Shown here: piece after piece, positions 1 through 5,317 of the stretch
Layout: each line of letters begins with the position of its first letter
Numbering within the stretch: position 1 is the first letter of the stretch
The notes under the pieces: model-generated
The model's input: only the letters and a program-made list of their open reading frames with translations
Databases searched by the model: none
What the model was told of the DNA's origin: nothing
From: an uncultured Gemmatimonadota bacterium
GTDB lineage: Bacteria > Gemmatimonadota > Gemmatimonadetes > Gemmatimonadales > Gemmatimonadaceae
Reading direction: 5' to 3'
Length of the DNA: 6,196 bases
Assembly: GCA_903906325.1 (NCBI GenBank)
Contig: CAIVJV010000218.1
Span: 1-6,196, forward strand
Made by a program: the position numbers and the translations under genes

Positions 1-640
1 CGGTCACCATCGCGCGCAGGAGGTGGATCACCCCCTTCTTGGCCGCGAGCCGCCCGACGAAGAGCACCTGATCGGGGACCGGCGGCTCCCCCGAGGGGAC
101 GAACTTCGTGACATCGACCCCGGTGTAGTGCACCTGGATCTTCTCCGGCGGGCACCCGGCCTCGCGGAGCTTCTGCGCGAGGAACTCGGAGACGCAGAGC
201 ACCTGGTCCGCCATCGCGAAGGCGCGATGGCGCCGCCGCACCTCGGCCCGCGACCGCGGGGTCACGGTGATGTCCATCCCGAGGTAGCTCACGACGAGCG
301 GCACCCCGAGGCGGCGCGCCAGATGGCCCGCCGGGATCGCCCCGGAGCCGAAATAGGCATGGACGAGCGCCGGCCGCGTGGCCGCGATCGCCGCGCGCCA
401 CGCCCCGGGGACGATCCCCAGATACTTGAGCAGCGCCTTCCCGAGCGGGGGCACCACATGATGCTCGGCGAGGAGGATGGTCGGATGCCCCGCCACGAGC
501 CGCGCCCCCTTGGGGTCCGGCGCATACCCCACGAAGACTGGATGGAACCGGGTCAACGCGAGTTGCTGCGAGGCCACGAAGGTCTCCGACCAGGGGAGGA
601 TCGTCCGGCGGAAGACGACGATCGATCGACGCGCGGTCAT
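1..640 (-). CDS. Glycosyltransferase family 4 protein (partial, C-terminus beyond left edge)
   Basis: The 213 residues visible begin at an ATG read from 640 and run off the window with no stop. The N-terminal half has the GT4 acceptor-side pattern: LPWSETFV at 15-22 (like the L-SETF start of exopolysaccharide GT4 enzymes), VHAYFGSG at 93-100 and SYLGMDIT at 118-125. Next come VLCVSEF at 147-153, a typical inter-domain segment, and HYTGVDVTKFVP at 171-182. LFVGRLAAKKGV at 193-204 matches the start of the nucleotide-sugar binding domain. The catalytic EX7E motif would lie beyond the edge, so it cannot be checked. Such enzymes retain the anomeric configuration and transfer sugar from an NDP-sugar to a growing glycan at the inner face of the membrane. 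The start codon lies in an ATGA overlap with the stop of the upstream GT2 gene, so the two are probably coupled. Donor and acceptor are unknown. The family call is secure; the role in polysaccharide or LPS assembly is inferred. Confidence 0.88.
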   Translation of the reverse strand, partial: MTARRSIVVFRRTILPWSETFVASQQLALTRFHPVFVGYAPDPKGARLVAGHPTILLAEHHVVPPLGKALLKYLGIVPGAWRAAIAATRPALVHAYFGSGAIPAGHLARRLGVPLVVSYLGMDITVTPRSRAEVRRRHRAFAMADQVLCVSEFLAQKLREAGCPPEKIQVHYTGVDVTKFVPSGEPPVPDQVLFVGRLAAKKGVIHLLRAMVT

Positions 641-1464
641 GGCGCCGCCGGGAGATGCCGGTCGAGACCGGCGGGGGTCCACGTGAGACGCTGGGCCGCG
701 ACCTCGTCCCGGATCGCCCGATTCCGCGCGATCGCCTCAGGCCGCTTGTAGCCCCGACCATGATCGAGGTGCACGACGAGGGCGCGATGCCGCAGCTGCA
801 TCCCACGCACCCCCGCATGCTCGAGGCGCTCACCGAGTTCGCGGTCGAGGCCGCCCCACTCCAGACGCTCGTCGAAGCCATTCACACGGATGAGATCCTC
901 CCGCCAGACCGCGGCGTTGTGCCCGTTGAAGGTCGCGCCGGTCGGCGTGAGGTGGTCCAAGAGGGTCGCGACGCGTGGACCCCACGCGAGCCGTTGGAGC
1001 TGCCGACTCCAGGGGGTCCCATGCGCGCGGAGCCACCGCGCATCGGTCGCGCGGCCCGTGCGGATGTCGTCCCGGGTGATCGCCTCGCTCGTCCCCATGG
1101 GGAGCTTGAGATAGCCCCCCGACCCGAACCGCCCGGGCCGCGCCGCCGCCACGTGGACCGCCAGGAGATCGGCGCGCGGGATGCAGTCCCCATCGGTGAA
1201 GAAGCAGTAGGGGCCCTGGGCCTGCGCGATCGCGGCGTTGAGGATCGTGCACTTCCGGAACCCCTGCTTGGGGTGCCAGACATGCCGCACCGGGAAGGGG
1301 AGCTCGGCACGCATCCGCTCGATCAGCTCCCCGGTGGGCGCGTCACTCCCGTCGTCGGCCACCAGGAGCTCGAAGTCCCGGTACGTCTGGGCGGCATAGC
1401 CCCACAGCACCCGCTCGAGCCAGCGCGGATGGTTATAGGTGGTCACGATGACGGACAGGCGCAT
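637..1464 (-). CDS. Glycosyltransferase family 2 protein with galactosyltransferase-like C-terminal region
   Basis: A complete 275-residue GT-A fold glycosyltransferase. It opens directly with the family's first strand (LSVIVTTYN, 3-11), which supports this ATG although no clear Shine-Dalgarno precedes it. DDGS at 37-40 is the nucleotide-binding aspartate motif, and FTDGDCIP at 89-96 holds the DxD metal/donor site. FNGHNAAVWRED at 179-190, VNGFDE at 194-199 and WGGLDRELGERL at 203-214 match the C-terminal segment of chondroitin-synthase or beta-galactosyltransferase-like GT2 proteins (Glyco_transf_7C type), where the D/E residues include the likely base. HLDHGRG at 232-238 is the usual tail motif of this group. 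No membrane segment is visible, so it is probably cytosolic or peripheral. It would add one sugar to a lipid-linked glycan or LPS core. It is the first gene of the leftward unit and overlaps the GT4 gene by four bases (ATGA). The exact sugar cannot be told from sequence. Confidence 0.9.
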   Translation of the reverse strand: MRLSVIVTTYNHPRWLERVLWGYAAQTYRDFELLVADDGSDAPTGELIERMRAELPFPVRHVWHPKQGFRKCTILNAAIAQAQGPYCFFTDGDCIPRADLLAVHVAAARPGRFGSGGYLKLPMGTSEAITRDDIRTGRATDARWLRAHGTPWSRQLQRLAWGPRVATLLDHLTPTGATFNGHNAAVWREDLIRVNGFDERLEWGGLDRELGERLEHAGVRGMQLRHRALVVHLDHGRGYKRPEAIARNRAIRDEVAAQRLTWTPAGLDRHLPAAP

Positions 1465-1488
1465 CCGGGGCCGATTAGGTTTCCGAGG

Positions 1489-1517
1489 TTCCGCGAGCGC
1501 ACCGGGGCATCGCGGAA
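1489..1517. repeat. Perfect 8-bp inverted repeat, possible operator
   Basis: TTCCGCGA at 1489-1496 is matched exactly by TCGCGGAA at 1510-1517, with 13 bases between. The centre-to-centre distance is 21 bp, about two helical turns, the geometry expected for a dimeric repressor or activator. A second, nested pair uses the same right arm: GTTTCCG at 1479-1485 and CGGAAAC at 1513-1519. The placement midway between divergent genes favours a regulatory site. In such GC-rich DNA a chance 8-mer repeat is possible. Confidence 0.35.
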
Positions 1518-1525
1518 ACGTAGTG

Positions 1526-1541
1526 GTCGCCGGAAGGCGAC
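1526..1541 (+). promoter_or_regulatory. Small leader hairpin with GGAA (GNRA) loop
   Basis: GTCGCC at 1526-1531 and GGCGAC at 1536-1541 form a perfect 6-bp stem closing a GGAA tetraloop, a member of the stable GNRA class. It ends 11 bases before the Shine-Dalgarno of the glucokinase gene, so it would sit in the 5' leader if transcription starts upstream. No U-tract follows, so it is not an intrinsic terminator. Function is unknown and chance is possible. Confidence 0.3.
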
Positions 1542-1552
1542 GACAGCGCGCG

Positions 1553-1558
1553 AGGAGG
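1553..1558 (+). promoter_or_regulatory. Shine-Dalgarno of the glucokinase gene
   Basis: AGGAGG, a full match to the anti-Shine-Dalgarno core, lies four bases before the GTG at 1563. The spacing is slightly short, but there is no other in-frame start before the first family motif, so this site decides the start. It is the only strong ribosome binding site seen in the rightward operon, as expected for its first cistron. Confidence 0.75.
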
Positions 1559-1562
1559 CGTC

Positions 1563-2573
1563 GTGGGGAATCGGTCGGACGCGAGCCAGCGGGCTCGCTA
1601 CATCATCGGCGTGGACCTCGGCGGGACGAACATCGTCGTCGGCGCGATGCGGGCCGACGGCGCCACGCGGCACGCGATGCACTCCGTCCCCACCCGCCCC
1701 GAAGAGGGCGCCGACGCCGTGGTGGCGCGCATCGCCACCGCCGTCGAGCGCACCATCACCGAGACCTGCGCCGAGACCGGCGCGACCCGCGCGGATATGC
1801 TCGGCGTCGGCATCGGATCGCCCGGCCCTCTCGATCGCGAGACCGGGATCGTCATCGTCACCCCCAACCTCGGCTGGCGCGACTTCCCCCTGCGGGATCG
1901 CGTGAGCGCGGCGGTGGGGCTCCCGGCGACGTTGGACAACGATGCCAACTGCGCGACCTTCGGCGAATGGTGGGTCGGCGCCGCGCGCGGCGCCCGCCAT
2001 GTGATCGGGTTGACCATCGGGACGGGGATCGGCGGCGGGATCATCCTGAACGGCGCGCTCTTCCATGGGGCGAGCGATGCCGCGGGGGAGTTGGGCCACA
2101 CCTCGATCGACGCGACAGGCCGCCGTTGTGGGTGCGGCAACTACGGCTGTCTCGAGGCCTACGCCTCCGGGCCGGCGATCGCCGAACGTGCGCGCGAGGC
2201 CCTCGCCGGTGGGGAGCAGTCGATCCTCCCCGAGCTCGTCGACGGGGATCTCCGCCGCATCACCGCGGCGACGGTCTATGCCGCCGAGCAGCGCGGGGAC
2301 GCCGTCGCGGGGCATGTGGTGCGTGACACGGCGACCTTCCTCGGGATCGGTGTCGCGAACTTCCTCAACATCTTCAATCCCGAGGTGGTGGTCCTCGCCG
2401 GCGGGGTGACGCAGGCGGGGGACGCGCTCTTCGAGCCGCTCCGCGCCGAGGTGCGTCGGCGGGCCTTCTCGCCGGCGGTCGAGGCCTGTCGGATCGTCCC
2501 CGGGACCCTCGAGGGGAACGCCGGCGTCATCGGGGCGATCGCGACCTTCGCGCAACGGCACGGCCTGACATGA
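1563..2573 (+). CDS. glk: ROK-family glucokinase
   Basis: A 336-residue cytosolic sugar kinase, probably phosphorylating glucose to glucose-6-phosphate with ATP (or polyphosphate, as some ROK enzymes do). The phosphate-binding motif DLGGTN is at 18-23. LDNDAN at 124-129 carries the likely catalytic base D127. TIGTGIGGG at 151-159 is the second nucleotide loop. GELGH at 175-179 is the ExGH sugar-binding motif typical of glucose-type ROK kinases. H179 with C189, C191 and C196 (CGCGNYGC) forms the structural zinc site, followed by the sugar-contacting E198. NPEVVVLAGGV at 272-282 is the adenosine-binding segment. Length and motifs fit the ROK glucokinase branch rather than ROK repressors: there is no N-terminal helix-turn-helix. 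The GTG start is set by the AGGAGG site just upstream. It leads the rightward operon and overlaps the PfkB gene by four bases (ATGA). Related sugars such as mannose, fructose or N-acetylglucosamine remain possible substrates. Confidence 0.9.
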   Translation: MGNRSDASQRARYIIGVDLGGTNIVVGAMRADGATRHAMHSVPTRPEEGADAVVARIATAVERTITETCAETGATRADMLGVGIGSPGPLDRETGIVIVTPNLGWRDFPLRDRVSAAVGLPATLDNDANCATFGEWWVGAARGARHVIGLTIGTGIGGGIILNGALFHGASDAAGELGHTSIDATGRRCGCGNYGCLEAYASGPAIAERAREALAGGEQSILPELVDGDLRRITAATVYAAEQRGDAVAGHVVRDTATFLGIGVANFLNIFNPEVVVLAGGVTQAGDALFEPLRAEVRRRAFSPAVEACRIVPGTLEGNAGVIGAIATFAQRHGLT

Positions 2574-3565
2574 CGTCCGCCGCTTCGGACGCCCCCCGCC
2601 CGAAGCGCCTCGGCATCCTGGGCAGCTTCGTCTGGGACGTGATCCATGGGCGCGACGTGCGCTCGGCCCCGGTGGAGGAGTGGGGCGGGATCACCTATGC
2701 GCTGAGCGCCGCCGACGCCGCGCTGCCGGAGGGGTGGGAGCTCGTCCCCCTCGCGAAGGTCGGGTACGACCTCGCCCCGCAGGCGCGGCGTTTCGTGGGC
2801 ACCTTACGCCATGCCGCCCCCGACGCGCTCCCGATCGAGGTGCCGCATCCGAACAATCGGGTCACGCTCCGCTATCACTCCGACGAGCGGCGGAGCGAGT
2901 GTCTCATGGGGGGCGTGCCCCCGTGGAGTTGGGCGGGGCTCCAGCCATTGCTCCGCGACCTCGATGCGCTCTACATCAACCTGATCAGCGGGTTCGAGCT
3001 CGACCTCGCGACGGCGCAGCTCATCCGGCAGCATTTCCGGGGGCCCATCTATTGTGACCTCCATTCCCTCCTCCTCGGGATGGCGCACGATGGGCATCGG
3101 CACTACCGCCCGTTGCCGGAGGTGGCGGCGTGGTGCGCCTGCTTCGATTACCTGCAGGTCAACGAGGATGAGCTCGCGATGCTCGCCCCCGACGGGCTCG
3201 CGCTGGCGGCGACCGCGATGGGAGCGGGGGTGCGCCATCTCCTCGTGACGCTCGGGAAGCAGGGGGTGGTGTACTTCGCCGCGCCGGGCACCGAGGGCGG
3301 GCTCACGCCGGCCCGCGAGGGGCGGGCGGGCGCGGGCGCCCTGCGGACGGCGCGCGTCCCGGCGAGCCCCCTCCGGACCGAGGCGCCGGGCGATCCCACG
3401 GGGTGCGGCGACGTCTGGGGCGCGACCTATTTCGCGCGGCTCCTGGCGGGAGATATTATGGACGTGGCGCTCCGCCGCGCCAACGATGCGGCCGCGCGGA
3501 ACGTGGAGCATCGAGGCGCCACCGGACTCGCCCACCACCTCCGCGGAGAACTGCACAGCTCGTGA
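2570..3565 (+). CDS. PfkB/ribokinase-family carbohydrate kinase
   Basis: A 331-residue kinase of the ribokinase fold. LGILGSFVWDVIHG at 14-27 is the first strand and substrate aspartate region. EWGGITYALSAADAAL at 37-52 and LAKVGYD at 61-67 match the GG...A...G.D pattern of signature 1. LQVNEDE at 195-201 is the conserved NxxE-type motif that helps bind Mg-phosphate, and LVTLGKQGVVYF at 225-236 is the VTxGxxG strand. GDPTGCGDVWGATY at 274-287 is signature 2, with the anion hole and catalytic base D281; it reads GCGD where most members have GAGD. Residues 238-265 form a Gly/Ala/Arg-rich segment that looks like a loop insertion. The start is the ATG overlapping the glucokinase stop; no good Shine-Dalgarno is seen, which suggests coupled translation. 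The substrate (fructose, ribose, a nucleoside or another sugar) cannot be told. No specific symbol is justified. Confidence 0.85.
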   Translation: MTSAASDAPRPKRLGILGSFVWDVIHGRDVRSAPVEEWGGITYALSAADAALPEGWELVPLAKVGYDLAPQARRFVGTLRHAAPDALPIEVPHPNNRVTLRYHSDERRSECLMGGVPPWSWAGLQPLLRDLDALYINLISGFELDLATAQLIRQHFRGPIYCDLHSLLLGMAHDGHRHYRPLPEVAAWCACFDYLQVNEDELAMLAPDGLALAATAMGAGVRHLLVTLGKQGVVYFAAPGTEGGLTPAREGRAGAGALRTARVPASPLRTEAPGDPTGCGDVWGATYFARLLAGDIMDVALRRANDAAARNVEHRGATGLAHHLRGELHSS

Positions 3566-4455
3566 CCGCCGTCCTCACCGTCCCAGCCTCGCTCGACGAG
3601 GCGCAGTTCGAATCGGTGATCGAGCAGCTCGCCGCGGTCCCCGCCGACGCGAAGCTGCTCGTCGACGCACGGCACTGCCGCTTCGCGACGCCCTACGGTC
3701 TCACCGCGCTCCTCTGCCTCGCCCAGTCGCGGGCGGAGCGCCCGGACTTCGCGCCCCCGGAGGACGAGCAGACGTTGAGCTACTGGGCGCGGGCACAGTT
3801 CTTCCGCCACGCCGAGACGCTCTTCACGATCCGCGGCGCGGTCCCGAAGCGCGCCGCGAGCGGGGACTCCGATGTGCTCCTCGAGGTGACGCCCGTCAAC
3901 GGCAACGACGACGTGCAGGCGATCGTCCGACGGATCCAGGAGAAGGCGCAGCACATCCTGAACGCGACGCTCGACCTCGAGCCGCGGTCGACGATGGGGT
4001 TCAGCATGACGCTCTCCGAGGCGGCGTCGAACATCATCGAGCATGCGGGGCGCGGCGGGTGGGTGATGGTCCAGCGCTACAACTGGTCCAAGCGCCGGGT
4101 GGGCCGCGATGTGGTGCAGATCGCGGTCTGCGACGCGGGGATGGGGTTCCGCGCCTCGCTCGAGGGGAGCCGCGCGCGCGCCCTCGCCGACCGGTGGGAT
4201 GACCCCGCCGCGCTCGAGGCCGCCGTGATCCAGGGCGTGAGCCGCTTCGCCGACCCGGGCCGGGGCCAGGGCATCAAGGGGATGCGGGGCTGGGTGCACC
4301 GCATCGACGGCAAGCTCACCGTGCGCAGCGGGACGGCCCGCATCGCGCCGATCATCCCCGAGTGGGACGAGGATGTCCCGCTGCAGGGAGGTCTCCCGCC
4401 CTTCCCGGGTGCGCAGATCAACGTGATCATCCCCCGCCGGATGCCGCGGCCATGA
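3562..4455 (+). CDS. STAS-like/GHKL ATPase fusion protein (anti-sigma-factor kinase type)
   Basis: I place the start at the GTG at 3562, in a GTGA overlap with the kinase stop, giving 297 residues. An in-frame ATG at 3403 lies deep inside the kinase gene and would add a non-family Arg-rich leader. Residues 3-55 resemble a STAS-like alpha/beta domain (LLVDARHCRFATPYGLTALL, 32-51). LSYWARAQFFRH at 72-83 is a linker motif seen in STAS-like ATP-binding proteins. The C-terminal half is a GHKL ATPase: N-box EAASNIIEHA at 153-162, G1 box DAGMGF at 191-196, and G2 box GRGQGIKGM at 233-241. No HisKA dimerisation helix, phosphorylatable His box or membrane segment is seen, so this is closer to SpoIIAB/RsbW-type Ser/Thr kinases than to a sensor histidine kinase. 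It should bind ATP in the cytosol and may phosphorylate or bind the next gene's STAS-like product. The partner and output are inferred. Confidence 0.8.
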   Translation: MTAVLTVPASLDEAQFESVIEQLAAVPADAKLLVDARHCRFATPYGLTALLCLAQSRAERPDFAPPEDEQTLSYWARAQFFRHAETLFTIRGAVPKRAASGDSDVLLEVTPVNGNDDVQAIVRRIQEKAQHILNATLDLEPRSTMGFSMTLSEAASNIIEHAGRGGWVMVQRYNWSKRRVGRDVVQIAVCDAGMGFRASLEGSRARALADRWDDPAALEAAVIQGVSRFADPGRGQGIKGMRGWVHRIDGKLTVRSGTARIAPIIPEWDEDVPLQGGLPPFPGAQINVIIPRRMPRP

Positions 4456-5003
4456 GCCATATCGACGTCTCCGTCGCGCTCGACGCGGCCGCGCCCGACG
4501 CGCATCACCACCTCGTCACCCGGCGCACCGGCGCGGTGGTCCGCACCGTGATCGAGCGCCAGATCGCCGCGCTCGCCGACGGGTCGGTCGCCATCCTCGA
4601 CTTCTCGCAGATCGGGGTGTTGGACCGCAGCTGCGCCGACGAGTTCGTGGCCAAGCTCGTCCTGCCGATGACCACCGAGCGCCCGAGCCGGGAGAGCTAC
4701 GTGGTGCTCGTCGGCGTGAACGAGGGCCACCTCGATGCGATCGAGGCGGTGCTCGAGACCCACGGCCTCGCCCTGGTGGTACGCTTCGACGACGGCGTGA
4801 CGCATCTCGTGGGGACGGTCTCGGCGCTCGAGCGGCAGCTCTGGGAGTGCGTGATGACCCGCGCGGGCGCCGCGGTGGAGGAGGCGGCCGAGGCGGTGGG
4901 GCTCGCGCTCGAGGAGGCCCAGGCCACGCTCGAGATGTTGGTCCGCCGGCGCCTGCTCCGTCGGCTCGACGATGCCTTCGCCCCGTTGGGGGCGCCCGCC
5001 TGA
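4452..5003 (+). CDS. STAS-like (DUF4325-type) protein with probable winged-helix tail
   Basis: A 183-residue protein starting at the ATG in an ATGA overlap with the ATPase gene; an earlier in-frame ATG at 4362 would sit within the ATPase and add an unrelated leader. Residues 20-115 look like the STAS-like DUF4325 domain: LVTRRTGAVVRTVIERQI at 21-38, then ILDFSQIGVLDRSCADEF at 48-65, close to the D-F-S-x-V-x-x-x-S-S-x-A-D-E-F pattern of that group. S60 is the candidate site where anti-sigma antagonists are phosphorylated. Residues 122-175 (ERQLWECV, then EAAEAVGLALEEAQATLEML, ending RRRLLRRLDD) have the helix-helix-recognition helix-wing spacing of a small winged helix-turn-helix. So it may both partner the GHKL protein and touch DNA or another protein. 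The STAS-like call is good. The winged-helix call comes from helix pattern alone and is moderate. Confidence 0.7.
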   Translation: MSHIDVSVALDAAAPDAHHHLVTRRTGAVVRTVIERQIAALADGSVAILDFSQIGVLDRSCADEFVAKLVLPMTTERPSRESYVVLVGVNEGHLDAIEAVLETHGLALVVRFDDGVTHLVGTVSALERQLWECVMTRAGAAVEEAAEAVGLALEEAQATLEMLVRRRLLRRLDDAFAPLGAPA

Positions 5004-5317
5004 TGGCGCGCGGGTTCCCGCCGCTGCAGGTGGGGGGATTCATCGCGACGCGCCGTGGGGACGCGGAGCGCGGCCCCCTGCTCCGCCTGCATCCCACCGA
5101 TGCCGAGCAACGGCTGATCCACGAGGGCGAGCTCGTCTGGGTCTACGGGCCGCGGCGGCATGAGCTGGCCCCGGTGGTCCTCGACGACACCCTTCCGCGC
5201 GGGTTCGTCGTCGTGCGCGACCTCGCCGGCCTCGCGATCACCGAAACCGTGCGCCTCGTGAAGCACGATGTGCGCTCACGCCCCGTCCTCACCTCGGCCC
5301 TCGCCACGGATGCCTGA
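5003..5317 (+). CDS. Small protein of unknown function, possible ADC-like barrel
   Basis: I do not recognise this 104-residue protein with confidence. The ATG shares one base with the preceding stop (TGATG), a common coupled arrangement; the same frame is open further upstream, but only as Gly/Arg-rich shadow sequence inside the STAS-like gene. The product is rich in beta-prone stretches. RLHPTDAEQRLIHEGELVWVYGPRR at 28-52, followed by APVVLDDTLPRGFVVVRD at 56-73, resembles the pattern of molybdopterin-dinucleotide-binding or aspartate-decarboxylase-like double-psi barrels (HP.DA....I..G..V.V..pRG...). There is no signal peptide, membrane segment or Cys pair. If the similarity is real, it is a stand-alone barrel without an oxidoreductase partner here. 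It might act as a binding or adaptor domain for its neighbours. Codon use matches the flanking genes, so it is very likely a true gene; the fold is a guess. Confidence 0.65.
   Translation: MARGFPPLQVGGFIATRRGDAERGPLLRLHPTDAEQRLIHEGELVWVYGPRRHELAPVVLDDTLPRGFVVVRDLAGLAITETVRLVKHDVRSRPVLTSALATDA

Larger units (their letters stand above)
1465..1562. promoter_or_regulatory. Divergent intergenic region between GT2 and glucokinase genes
   Basis: This 98-bp gap is the only real non-coding stretch in the window, and it separates the leftward glycosyltransferases from the rightward kinase operon. By position it should hold the promoters for both units. I see no convincing -35/-10 pair on either strand; the least GC-rich part is around 1474-1482. 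It contains the inverted repeats and hairpin listed separately. The promoter assignment rests on position only. Confidence 0.5.

Noticed and set aside
619..628. Palindrome CGATCGATCG
   Set aside because: It lies within the first codons of the GT4 gene and is explained by ordinary Arg-Ser-Ile codon choice in GC-rich DNA.
23..751. Plus-strand open frame of 242 codons at the left edge
   Set aside because: It is antisense to the GT4 gene, whose minus-strand translation has clear family motifs over all 213 visible residues.
1448..1480. Possible -35 (ATGACG) with weak -10 near 1472-1477
   Set aside because: The -35-like hexamer lies inside the GT2 gene, and no acceptable -10 is found at 16-19 bases spacing.
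655..1905. Long plus-strand open frame of 416 codons
   Set aside because: It lies antisense to the GT2 gene and then out of frame within the glucokinase gene. Its product is Arg/Pro/Gly-rich with no family motif, which is typical of a shadow frame in GC-rich DNA.
1443..2561. Minus-strand open frame of 372 codons
   Set aside because: It is antisense to the whole glucokinase gene, which has a full set of ROK motifs. The antisense product shows only low-complexity Arg/Asp/Gly sequence.
3403..3561. Upstream ATG extension of the STAS/GHKL protein
   Set aside because: These 53 codons lie inside the PfkB gene around its catalytic loop and C-terminus, and encode Arg/Pro-rich sequence unlike a STAS domain. 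The GTG at 3562 gives a normal start and a standard overlap.
3427..4299. Minus-strand open frame of 290 codons
   Set aside because: It is antisense to the STAS/GHKL gene, whose N, G1 and G2 boxes are clear. The antisense product resembles no family.
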